6,845 bases of DNA, taken from assembly GCA_004556565.1 (NCBI GenBank), contig SFGN01000101.1, positions 1 through 6,845 of the forward strand, read 5' to 3'. Both the position numbers and the translations under genes were made by a program. Source of the DNA: Lachnospiraceae bacterium. GTDB lineage: Bacteria > Bacillota_A > Clostridia > Lachnospirales > Lachnospiraceae. Of this stretch, positions 1-4,903 are shown in pieces. The notes beneath the pieces are model-generated. The model had not been told where the DNA came from, did not search any database, and saw nothing but the letters and a program-made list of their open reading frames with translations. Each line of letters starts with the position of its first letter. Within the stretch, counting starts at the first letter, position 1.

Positions 1-2
1 TC

Positions 3-83
3 GAAACTGAGCTGAAAGAGTGCGCCGATTCCAGCAGAGAGTGGGACACCAAAATGGAAAGATTATTGCATTTGATGCGCTAA
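3..83 (+). pseudogene. C-terminal end of an ORF entering from upstream; possibly the displaced upstream part of the SIMPL gene
   Basis: An open frame enters from the window edge and ends at TAA 81-83, giving 26 residues that finish in EWDTKMERLLHLMR. It is charged and probably helical. The frame that encodes the SIMPL C-terminus is closed by TGA at 73-75, but from 76 it reads CAKKANLEFF directly into that domain. Skipping one base anywhere between about 75 and 81 would join the two frames into ...MERLLHL-CAKKANLEFFYVAHTVKDPE. This resembles the usual SIMPL layout, in which a D-x-L-x-x-L helix precedes the 'TVKDPEAA' segment. I therefore infer a frameshifted gene. The alternative is that this is the true end of an unrelated upstream gene. 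Most of the gene lies outside the window, so its identity is uncertain. Confidence 0.4.
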
Positions 84-93
84 AAAGGCTAAT

Positions 94-411
94 TTGGAGT
101 TTTTTTATGTTGCGCATACAGTCAAAGACCCGGAAGCAGCCAAGAATGTTCTCCTTGGAAAGGCAATCGATGATGCCAAAGAAAAATCATCTGTCCTAAC
201 ACAAGCCGCTGGTGTAACGCTGAAAGATATCCAGAGTATTGACTACTCCTGGGGGCAGATCAATTTTGAAGTTGCCCCTATGAACGGTATGTTGATGGCA
301 GAAGAGTGTATGGCTGCACCGATGGCCGACGCCGGGAGCTATGACATGGATATTGAACCCGATGATATTGAAGTCTCAGACACTGTGACCGTAGTCTGGG
401 AGATCGAATAG
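94..411 (+). CDS. SIMPL domain (DUF541) protein, C-terminal fragment
   Basis: The 105-residue product matches the C-terminal half of SIMPL/DUF541 proteins (YggE-like in other bacteria), a family usually about 200-240 aa long and of poorly defined, sometimes envelope- or oxidative-stress-linked role. Visible hallmarks are TVKDPEAAKN (9-18), AIDDAKEKSSVLTQAAGVTLKDIQSIDYS (24-52), a Met/Ala-rich variable stretch (62-82), and the closing strand DIEVSDTVTVVWEIE (91-105). The N-terminal half and any signal peptide are absent. The only usable start in frame is TTG 94, with AAAGG at 84-88 about 5 nt upstream. The ATG at 107 is in another frame. An in-frame TGA at 73-75 prevents extension. It could be a functional short protein, but a frameshifted remnant (see 3-83) is at least as likely. 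Confidence 0.7.
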   Translation: MEFFYVAHTVKDPEAAKNVLLGKAIDDAKEKSSVLTQAAGVTLKDIQSIDYSWGQINFEVAPMNGMLMAEECMAAPMADAGSYDMDIEPDDIEVSDTVTVVWEIE

Positions 412-424
412 TGAGGTATAAGAT

Positions 425-781
425 ATACCTCGCAGAGAAGGAACCAAAAAGCAAATCATAGGTAGACTTGTTGATGACCTCAGTCAAGAAATCCTCGCAA
501 TGGATATAGGTTCGAAAGCGTCCATTGCCCGGCTTGTACAACTTCATTACGAGCTGTTGGGATATGAGAGCAGACATCTTGGAATCAATCATGGGTATGG
601 ATGGACAAAGGATAGCGGCAAAACCTATGTCATTGCCAGCAGCGACCTTTTTGAAGTCCTTGATTGCATCATGAAGAAGCTGGAAGGGAAACGAGTGCTC
701 GACTTTAGCGAGTATGAGGACATGATCGTTGGACTCCCATTTAATCTCAACTTCACCATCCGAGAGGCCGAACAAAAATAA
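425..781 (+). CDS. Hypothetical protein, possible AUA start (conservative start ATG 500)
   Basis: I do not recognise this family. From the first ATG (500) the product is 93 aa, but the frame is open back to 422 and the extra residues (PRREGTKKQIIGRLVDDL, then SQEILA) read naturally into the helical SKASIARLVQLHYELLGYES. There is no ATG, GTG or TTG between 422 and 499. The codon at 425 is ATA, preceded by GAGG (413-416) with an 8-nt spacer, an ideal Shine-Dalgarno position; ATG 500 has no such site. I infer either initiation at AUA giving 118 aa, or a mutated start codon. The protein has no signal peptide or membrane segment. Its basic N-terminus and 'K-x-S-I-x-R-L-V' helix could suit nucleic-acid binding, which is speculation. 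It lies 13 nt after the SIMPL fragment, probably in the same transcript. Confidence 0.6.
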   Translation: MPRREGTKKQIIGRLVDDLSQEILAMDIGSKASIARLVQLHYELLGYESRHLGINHGYGWTKDSGKTYVIASSDLFEVLDCIMKKLEGKRVLDFSEYEDMIVGLPFNLNFTIREAEQK

Positions 782-786
782 AATAG

Positions 787-820
787 CTGTAAGTATTACT
801 TCAAGAAATACATCTTACAG
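787..820. repeat. Inverted repeat downstream of the 118-aa gene and upstream of the XRE promoter
   Basis: CTGTAAG (787-793) is perfectly complementary to CTTACAG (814-820). A second 4-bp stem, TATT (794-797) with AATA (807-810), extends it after a 3-nt right-side bulge. It begins 5 nt after the stop codon at 781. There is no T-run after it, so it is a poor intrinsic terminator. It may instead be an operator for the adjacent XRE regulator or an mRNA 3'-end stem. Confidence 0.45.
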
Positions 821-828
821 TCGGTGGA

Positions 829-857
829 TTTATAGCGGGCAAAACGATAGGTATACT
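829..857 (+). promoter_or_regulatory. Probable sigma-A promoter of the XRE regulator gene
   Basis: The -10 candidate TATACT (852-857) lies 17 bp downstream of TTTATA (829-834), a 4/6 match to TTGACA. The -10 overlaps the palindrome GTATAC (851-856). Transcription would start near 864, giving a leader of about 30 nt before the AGGAGG site at 884-889. Confidence 0.45.
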
Positions 858-895
858 TACTAATAGTCAGATTACTGTCTGTTAGGAGGATGCTT

Positions 896-1225
896 GTGGA
901 CGCCCAAAAAGTGGGCAGACGGATACAGGAAATGCGAAAGTCACGCGGGCTCACGCAGTCGGAGCTTTCTCAGTTGCTTGATCTGTCTACCAAATATATA
1001 AGTAACATTGAATGCGGCTTCAAAACGCCGAAGCTCAACACCTTTGTCGCCATTGCAAATGCGCTGCAATGCGATGCGAACTTGCTTCTTGCTGATGTGC
1101 TTGATGTAACAACAGGGCAGGAAAGCGGCCTCGTATCAAAAAAGCTGCTTGCTCTGCCGCCAGAGGAGCAGCGCCGGATTCTTCGAGTAGTCGAGATTAT
1201 GATAGACGAAACCGGCTCAAAGTGA
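896..1225 (+). CDS. XRE-family helix-turn-helix transcriptional regulator
   Basis: The 109-aa cytoplasmic protein has a classic Cro/C1-type HTH_3 domain at about residues 5-65: VGRRIQEMRKSRGLTQSELSQ, then the recognition helix STKYISNIECGFKTP and LNTFVAIANALQCDANLLL. The tail (80-109), with LLALPPEEQRRILRVVEIMID, is a helix often seen in short XRE regulators and may serve dimerisation. It probably represses its own promoter (829-857) and perhaps neighbouring mobile-element genes. I prefer GTG 896, which sits 6 nt after AGGAGG (884-889). The in-frame ATG at 890 directly abuts that Shine-Dalgarno and would add only two residues. The gene is monocistronic, ending 10 nt before a strong terminator. 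The family assignment is very secure; the target is unknown. Confidence 0.93.
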   Translation: MDAQKVGRRIQEMRKSRGLTQSELSQLLDLSTKYISNIECGFKTPKLNTFVAIANALQCDANLLLADVLDVTTGQESGLVSKKLLALPPEEQRRILRVVEIMIDETGSK

Positions 1226-1235
1226 CAACAAACCA

Positions 1236-1274
1236 ATCCCTACGCCAGCTATTTGAGCGTAGGGATATTTTTTT
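1236..1274 (+). terminator. Intrinsic terminator after the XRE gene
   Basis: A perfect 10-bp stem, ATCCCTACGC (1236-1245) with GCGTAGGGAT (1257-1266), has an 11-nt loop and is followed by a T-rich tract (1268-1274, seven T). It separates the XRE unit from the next promoter. Confidence 0.9.
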
Positions 1275-1290
1275 GCTCGTAATGACGGGG

Positions 1291-1324
1291 TTCGGCATAA
1301 TTCGACACACGATGTAGATATAAT
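1291..1324 (+). promoter_or_regulatory. Promoter with two Spo0A-box-like heptamers, upstream of the Spo0A-C-like gene
   Basis: A perfect TATAAT (-10) lies at 1319-1324. Upstream are TTCGGCA (1291-1297) and TTCGACA (1301-1307), the reverse complements of TGCCGAA and TGTCGAA. Both fit the Spo0A box TGNCGAA, and they are exactly 10 bp (one helical turn) apart. There is no good -35 at 17 bp. The first heptamer is 22 bp from the -10, the long spacing known at the Spo0A-activated spoIIG promoter of Bacillus. I infer an activator-dependent promoter. Confidence 0.5.
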
Positions 1325-1331
1325 GGTATTA

Positions 1332-1357
1332 CTAAAAGAAAGATATATTTCTATTAG
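1332..1357. repeat. Near-palindrome at the predicted transcription start
   Basis: CTAAAAGAAA (1332-1341) and TTTCTATTAG (1348-1357) pair at 9 of 10 positions around a GATATA centre. It begins 8 nt after the TATAAT box, so it coincides with the expected +1. It could be a repressor operator or a 5' stabilising stem in the mRNA. Confidence 0.5.
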
Positions 1358-1381
1358 GAATAATTTGGTGGAGGTAGTCCG

Positions 1382-1615
1382 ATGTACACGGAACAAGGAT
1401 TGAAAAAAGCTGCTGATATCATTAAGAAGGTCGCCGAAGACAATAATGTCTCAGAGGATCAGGTACGTGCAGATATGCAGGAGGCAATGGATTGTGGCCG
1501 GAATTGTCCAGACCCTATTGCGCAGAAGCTTTGGGAAGGGTTTCACTATGCAGGATCTGAACCGACATTGGAGGAGTTTATTCTTTGGGTTGCGTCTTTA
1601 TCCCAGCAAGCATAG
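1382..1615 (+). CDS. Small Spo0A C-terminal-domain-like protein
   Basis: The 77-aa product resembles the second half of the Spo0A DNA-binding domain (Spo0A_C). ADIIKKVAEDNNVSEDQVRADMQEAMD (11-37) aligns with the Spo0A helix-turn-helix region (IAKKYNTTPSRVERAIRHAIE-like), and EPTLEEFILWVASL (60-73) with the closing KPTNSEFIAMIA-like helix. There is no receiver domain. The arginines that Spo0A uses on its recognition helix are mostly replaced (Q, D, M, Q), so canonical 0A-box binding is doubtful; it might bind other DNA or act through protein contacts. ATG 1382 is supported by GGAGG (1370-1374) with a 7-nt spacer. It is a single-gene unit with its own promoter, preceded by the XRE terminator and followed by the hairpin at 1665-1696. 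The resemblance is from memory of the family and is moderate. Confidence 0.75.
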   Translation: MYTEQGLKKAADIIKKVAEDNNVSEDQVRADMQEAMDCGRNCPDPIAQKLWEGFHYAGSEPTLEEFILWVASLSQQA

Positions 1616-1664
1616 GAGATTAGTCAATATTGTGAGGTGACAGAACGTATATACACCACAGATG

Positions 1665-1699
1665 GAGGAGGTGCAACCGATTGGCTGCACCTCCTTTAT
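1665..1699 (+). terminator. Hairpin with weak U-tract, probable terminator of the Spo0A-C-like gene
   Basis: GGAGGTGCA (1667-1675) pairs perfectly with TGCACCTCC (1686-1694). An outer A-T pair (1666/1695) and an inner CC/GG pair around GATT extend it after one mismatch. It is followed by TTTAT rather than a long T-run, so termination may be inefficient. The left arm contains GGAGGAGGTG, which looks like a Shine-Dalgarno sequence but has no convincing gene after it. Confidence 0.6.
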
Positions 1700-1716
1700 G
1701 ACTTTATGTTGCCCTC

Positions 1717-1744
1717 TTGTAATTTCTGAAATCCTGAGTATAAT
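1717..1744 (+). promoter_or_regulatory. Sigma-A promoter of the LexA-like operon
   Basis: TTGTAA (1717-1722, 4/6) and a perfect TATAAT (1739-1744) are separated by 16 bp. The predicted start, about 1751, falls just before the operator palindrome at 1754-1768. This appears to be the only promoter for the run of genes through 6642. Confidence 0.7.
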
Positions 1745-1753
1745 AACAATAGT

Positions 1754-1768
1754 GGGATTTGAAATCCC
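1754..1768. promoter_or_regulatory. Candidate operator of the LexA-like repressor
   Basis: GGGATTTGAAATCCC is a perfect 7+1+7 palindrome located about 10-24 bp after the -10. The 8-mer TGAAATCC within it (1760-1767) recurs at 1727-1734, 33 bp upstream, between the -35 and -10, inside a second palindrome (ATTTC-T-GAAAT, 1722-1732). The paired sites bracket the -10, as expected for autorepression. The sequence is unlike the Bacillus LexA box (CGAAC-N4-GTTCG). That the adjacent gene product binds it is inference. Confidence 0.6.
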
Positions 1769-1790
1769 GTTATAGAAACGAGGTGCTGAT

Positions 1791-2405
1791 ATGAGAGTAA
1801 AAAACCAAGAAATCTCTGATGCGATCCTGAAGTTTGTGAACAAGTATTTCCATGAAAATCGCAAAGCTCCTACAATAAGCGAGATTGCTGATGGTGTCGG
1901 TGTGGCCAGATCAACAACTCATCGATATATGCAGGACTTGAGCGACAATGGCCTGCTTGATTACAGCAGAGGCATCCTGTCAGCTCCGGAGAGTGCCAAG
2001 ATGAAAACAGCCTATATAGCCGCCCCATTAGTAGGCTCCATTCAATGCGGCTGCCCGGAGGAAGAGCAGGAATATGTTGAAGAGTACGTCAGTCTACCTG
2101 TTTCCATGTTTGGCAAAGGAGATTTCTATATCCTTCGTGCCAAAGGTGATTCTATGGTCGATGCTGGTATCGAAGAAGATGATCTGCTTGTGATTGAGCG
2201 TAATTGCCCTGCATCGGAAGGGGATATAGTCGTTGCGCTTGATCCGGACAATCAGAACACGCTGAAACGCTATGCTGGCTATGACGAGGATGATGAATGC
2301 TATCTTCTCGCCTATGAGAATGAAGCAAAGTATCCGGGAGAAGTTATTAAGGTGAGGAGTTTTAAGGTACAAGGTGTGGCTCGTCACGTCATTAAGGCTC
2401 TCTAA
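1791..2405 (+). CDS. LexA-like self-cleaving transcriptional repressor (S24 family)
   Basis: At 204 aa it matches LexA in length and architecture. The N-terminal winged helix (about 5-63) carries RKAPTISEIADGVGVARSTTHRYMQDL. The linker holds the scissile site VGSIQC-GCPEEEQEYVEEY, with predicted cleavage at Cys86-Gly87. The C-terminal S24 domain has nucleophile Ser121 (AKGDSM) and general base Lys159 (TLKR), 38 residues apart. In LexA, RecA-ssDNA filaments trigger self-cleavage and derepression. ATG 1791 is preceded by GAGGTG (1780-1785). It heads the apparent operon with the translesion polymerase and SRAP genes, with a palindromic operator in its own promoter, so it probably controls both itself and the cassette. 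It could be the host LexA, but the non-canonical operator and accessory neighbours favour an element-borne copy. Confidence 0.93.
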   Translation: MRVKNQEISDAILKFVNKYFHENRKAPTISEIADGVGVARSTTHRYMQDLSDNGLLDYSRGILSAPESAKMKTAYIAAPLVGSIQCGCPEEEQEYVEEYVSLPVSMFGKGDFYILRAKGDSMVDAGIEEDDLLVIERNCPASEGDIVVALDPDNQNTLKRYAGYDEDDECYLLAYENEAKYPGEVIKVRSFKVQGVARHVIKAL

Positions 2406-2439
2406 AACAAATAATCTAACTCGATAGGAGATGTTTTGT

Positions 2440-2634
2440 TTGAACGCAGTTGATGTGAAGTGCCCGATCTGCGGCACAATCAATAAGTCTCTCGACTTAG
2501 AAGAAACAGACGGATGGATGGAATGCGAGAGCTGCGGCGAAGTAACCCAGCAGATGAAGTACGTGAAAACAAGAAAAGTCCCGTGCTATCAGATGGGTAA
2601 AGTTCAAGTGCTCGTACCGCTTCCGCAGAAATAA
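2440..2634 (+). CDS. Small zinc-ribbon protein (first of two)
   Basis: The 64-aa product has two CxxC knuckles, CPIC (residues 8-11) and CESC (about 29-32), about 20 residues apart. This is a typical rubredoxin-like zinc ribbon of four cysteines. The C-terminal part (YVKTRKVPCYQMGKVQVLVPLPQK) is basic, then hydrophobic. The function is unknown; such ribbons bind nucleic acid or protein partners. I prefer TTG 2440, which is 9 nt after AGGAG (2426-2430). The in-frame ATG at 2431 directly abuts that site and would prepend only MFC. It begins 34 nt after the lexA-like stop and ends 19 nt before the next zinc-ribbon gene, so it is in the operon. There are no strong homologues I can name. Confidence 0.75.
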   Translation: MNAVDVKCPICGTINKSLDLEETDGWMECESCGEVTQQMKYVKTRKVPCYQMGKVQVLVPLPQK

Positions 2635-2653
2635 GAAATAAAGGAGTACGGTG

Positions 2654-2866
2654 ATGCTGGTGGACTGGAGGATATATACCTGGTATTGCCCGAACTGTAA
2701 GGAAGAAGTTGCGGGGCTAAAAAACAAGAAGAACCAGATAAAAGTAAAATGCAGCCGGTGCGGAGCTGAAATGATCCGTACAGTTGTTGGACGGAGGCAT
2801 GATGTGATCGACATCTATGCTCCAAATGGTGAAGAGCGCAAAGATTTGGAGTTGAGGATTATCTGA
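2654..2866 (+). CDS. Small zinc-ribbon protein (second of two)
   Basis: The 70-aa product has paired knuckles CPNC (residues 12-15) and CSRC (33-36), with a lysine-rich segment between them (LKNKKNQIKVK), then a charged tail ending in DLELRII. The fold is therefore a four-cysteine zinc ribbon. It differs in sequence from its neighbour, so this is not a simple duplication. ATG 2654 is 7 nt after AAGGAG (2641-2646). GTG 2651 is also in frame but only 4 nt from it. The gene lies directly upstream of the Y-family polymerase, which suggests an accessory role in the same pathway, but nothing in the sequence proves it. A zinc-binding nucleic-acid or polymerase-contact protein is the best guess. Confidence 0.75.
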   Translation: MLVDWRIYTWYCPNCKEEVAGLKNKKNQIKVKCSRCGAEMIRTVVGRRHDVIDIYAPNGEERKDLELRII

Positions 2867-2867
2867 T

Positions 2868-2930
2868 ATGAAAGAGATAATCAAGTTCTTCAGAAAAACG
2901 GAAGGACGTGATATGAAATTGTATGGATAG
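2868..2930 (+). other. 20-codon mini-ORF overlapping the polymerase start
   Basis: ATG 2868 opens 1 nt after the preceding stop and encodes MKEIIKFFRKTEGRDMKLYG before TAG 2928-2930, which overlaps the polymerase ATG (2923) by 8 nt. An internal ATG at 2913 has GAAGGA (2901-2906) 6 nt upstream. The polymerase ATG itself has no Shine-Dalgarno at normal spacing. I infer translational coupling by stop-restart; a functional peptide is less likely. Confidence 0.4.
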
Positions 2931-4320
2931 GACCTACATCTGTATCGACCTGAAATCATATTACGCCTCTGTAGAGTGCGTACACCGGGGACTCGATCCG
3001 CTAAAGGCAAATCTGCTGGTTGCGGACGAGTCCCGATCTGACCAGACGATCTGCTTGGCGGTTTCCCCATCCCTTAAGGCGAAAGGAGTTCCAGGAAGGC
3101 CGAGGCTTTTTGAAGCGAAGCAGAAAATCAGAGAGTACGAGGCCAAAACGCGTACAAAGGTCGATTACATTATTGCGGTTCCGCGAATGGCGGAGTATGA
3201 AAGAATCTCCGCACAGATCTACGGAATCTATCTTCGGTATGTTGCTCCGGAGGATATTCATGTGTATTCCATAGATGAGTGCTTCATCGACTGCACTTGT
3301 TATCTTCACGCATACAGGAAGGAAGCAAATAAACTAAATACAAATCCGGCCTATGTCATGGCTATGACGATGATCCGGGATGTATTACGAACAACAGGAA
3401 TTACAGCCACGGTCGGGATTGGGACAAACCTTTATCTTGCCAAAGTTGCAATGGACATTGTTGCCAAAAAGCAGCCGGCAGACAAAGATGGCGTCAGAAT
3501 TGCAGAACTAAATGAAGACTCCTATAAGTTCTTGCTCTGGGATCATAAGCCGCTAACGGATTTCTGGCAGATAGGCAATGGAAAAGCAAGACGCCTTGAG
3601 AAAGCCTATATGTTCACGATGGGCGATATAGCGGCCCGAACACAGTGGGATGAGGAGTTCTTTTACAAGACCTTTGGTATTGACGGTGAGATATTAGTTG
3701 ACCATGCCTGGGGAATTGAACCGGTCACGATGGCAGATATAAAATCCTATAAAAGTGATGGGCACTGCCTTAGCAATGGTCAAGTCCTTTCGAGACCGTA
3801 CAAGTATCAGGAAGCTCGTCTGGTGTTCCGGGAGATGATCGAGGTCCTCTGCACGGATATGTTCTCAAAGAATCTTGTGACGCAGGGATGCTCCTGGTGG
3901 GTATCCTACGACTATAAAAGTTTAGAGGTGTGTCCTTCTTATGATGGGCCACTCAGTATGGATTTCTACGGGAGAATCCACCCTAAACACAGTAATGGGA
4001 CCGTCAAGCTTCCGACCATCACCAATAATATTCAGATCATCACTGCGCCCCTACTGAAATCTTTTGATGATAAGACTGATCACCGACTTCTATATCGGAG
4101 ATTAGGCGTCTGTGCAAATGATGTGAAAGAAGACAGCGGAGTGTTTCAGCTTAATATGTTTATTGATTACGAAGCACTGGAAAGAGACAGAAAGCTTCAG
4201 GGCGCTATGCTCGAAGTGCGCCGGAAGTTCGGCGCAAACGCCCTTTTCAAGGGGATGAACCTTATGGAGGGCGCAACAACATTGGAGAGAAATCAGCAGA
4301 TTGGTGGCCATAAAGCTTGA
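2923..4320 (+). CDS. Y-family translesion DNA polymerase (UmuC/DinB, UvrX-like)
   Basis: The 465-aa protein bypasses DNA lesions by low-fidelity synthesis. Motif I, YICIDLKSYYASVE, gives metal ligand Asp9 and a Tyr13/Tyr14 aromatic pair at the steric-gate position. Motif III, YSIDECFID, gives Asp118 and Glu119. The palm/thumb helix-hairpin region includes TATVGIGTNLYLAKVAMD (161-178) and FWQIGNGKARRLEK. After the little finger, QLNMF (409-413) fits the beta-clamp binding pentapeptide QLxLF. The conserved C-terminus is GMNLMEGATTLERNQQIGGHKA. The catalytic residues are intact, so it is probably active. It is of the type found in Firmicutes phages, plasmids and ICEs next to yolD genes. ATG 2923 fits the family N-terminus, and an in-frame TGA at 2914 blocks extension. 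Its translation is likely coupled to the preceding mini-ORF, and its transcription controlled by the LexA-like repressor. Confidence 0.96.
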   Translation: MDRTYICIDLKSYYASVECVHRGLDPLKANLLVADESRSDQTICLAVSPSLKAKGVPGRPRLFEAKQKIREYEAKTRTKVDYIIAVPRMAEYERISAQIYGIYLRYVAPEDIHVYSIDECFIDCTCYLHAYRKEANKLNTNPAYVMAMTMIRDVLRTTGITATVGIGTNLYLAKVAMDIVAKKQPADKDGVRIAELNEDSYKFLLWDHKPLTDFWQIGNGKARRLEKAYMFTMGDIAARTQWDEEFFYKTFGIDGEILVDHAWGIEPVTMADIKSYKSDGHCLSNGQVLSRPYKYQEARLVFREMIEVLCTDMFSKNLVTQGCSWWVSYDYKSLEVCPSYDGPLSMDFYGRIHPKHSNGTVKLPTITNNIQIITAPLLKSFDDKTDHRLLYRRLGVCANDVKEDSGVFQLNMFIDYEALERDRKLQGAMLEVRRKFGANALFKGMNLMEGATTLERNQQIGGHKA

Positions 4321-4322
4321 AC

Positions 4323-4346
4323 CACTTCCTGCTGGTGCAGGAGGTG
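4323..4346 (+). promoter_or_regulatory. Hairpin sequestering the YolD ribosome binding site
   Basis: CACTTCCTGC (4323-4332) pairs along its full 10 nt (one G-U) with GCAGGAGGTG (4337-4346) around a TGGT loop. The right arm holds the whole AGGAGG Shine-Dalgarno (4339-4344) of the GTG start at 4354. The polymerase stop TGA (4318-4320) is 2 nt upstream, so a ribosome finishing the polymerase would melt the hairpin. No T-run follows, so it is not a terminator. Confidence 0.65.
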
Positions 4347-4353
4347 AACTCAA

Positions 4354-4890
4354 GTGAGCAGCATTGGCATCATGGCAATGCCAGCGGACTTCCGTTATCG
4401 AGAGGTATTTCTGAAAGGAAAGCCGCAACACGACCGGTTTGATTTGTTTCGAGCTCGTCATCCGAGCATGGACGTAGGCCGGAGAGCCAAGATATTCTCG
4501 CCGTTCGATGCCTTGAAAGGATTTAATGAGGCTATTGCCTCCAAAGATATTCTATATCGTGATCGCATAGAGCTGAACGAGGATGACCAGAACGAGCTTG
4601 ATCGCAGACTCCAAATCCTAAAAGGGATGACATACAACGGTAGGATGGCCAGAGTAAACCGGATTAAAGTCACGGTAGTCTACTATGTGCCTTGCGCTGA
4701 TGAGAATAGTGAAGCGTATGACCTTCGTGGACGATATCATAAGCTGACGGGTATTTGCTGGAATGTGGACGAACTCTATGGGAGTATTCTTGTAGATAAT
4801 ACAAGAATCTCCTTTGAGGATATCCTTCGCATTGATAATGCTGATGGGATATTCCAAAAAGACTGGACCACAGATTATCCGGAAGACTAA
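4354..4890 (+). CDS. YolD-like protein, partner of the Y-family polymerase
   Basis: The 178-aa protein carries the Clostridia-type YolD signature. RARHPSMDVGRRAKIFSPFDALKGFNEAI (33-61) is followed by a charged helix with ELDRRLQILKGM (81-92). A small beta domain then runs through KVTVVYYV, GRYHKLTG and DNTRISFEDILRI (105-160). YolD proteins are commonly encoded beside Y-family polymerases in Firmicutes and are thought to act as UmuD-like accessory factors; their mechanism is little known. The N-terminus has about 30 residues before the usual motif, and at 178 aa the protein is rather long for the family. The start is GTG 4354, 9 nt after AGGAGG, which is held in a hairpin. This predicts tight coupling to polymerase translation. 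The stop TAA overlaps the next gene's Shine-Dalgarno (TAAGGAGG). Confidence 0.88.
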   Translation: MSSIGIMAMPADFRYREVFLKGKPQHDRFDLFRARHPSMDVGRRAKIFSPFDALKGFNEAIASKDILYRDRIELNEDDQNELDRRLQILKGMTYNGRMARVNRIKVTVVYYVPCADENSEAYDLRGRYHKLTGICWNVDELYGSILVDNTRISFEDILRIDNADGIFQKDWTTDYPED

Positions 4891-4903
4891 GGAGGTATGA
4901 ACA

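Noticed and set aside
278..775. 165-codon open frame on the minus strand
   Set aside because: It overlaps two supported plus-strand genes, has low-complexity Ser/Arg-rich shadow composition and no ribosome binding site.
787..820. CTGT...ACAG as an E. coli-type LexA box
   Set aside because: The arms are 34 bp end to end, far longer than the 16-20 bp SOS box.
1648..1773. Open plus frame reading through 1663-1773 (MEEVQPIGCTSF...)
   Set aside because: It spans a terminator hairpin, the LexA promoter and the operator. The apparent Shine-Dalgarno lies inside the hairpin stem.
2094..2483. Minus-strand ORFs opposite the LexA-like and zinc-ribbon genes
   Set aside because: They are antisense shadows of motif-supported genes, with no start signals.
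3020..3274. Plus-strand ORF in an alternate frame within the polymerase gene
   Set aside because: Arg/Ser-rich frame shadow; the polymerase motifs are in the other frame.
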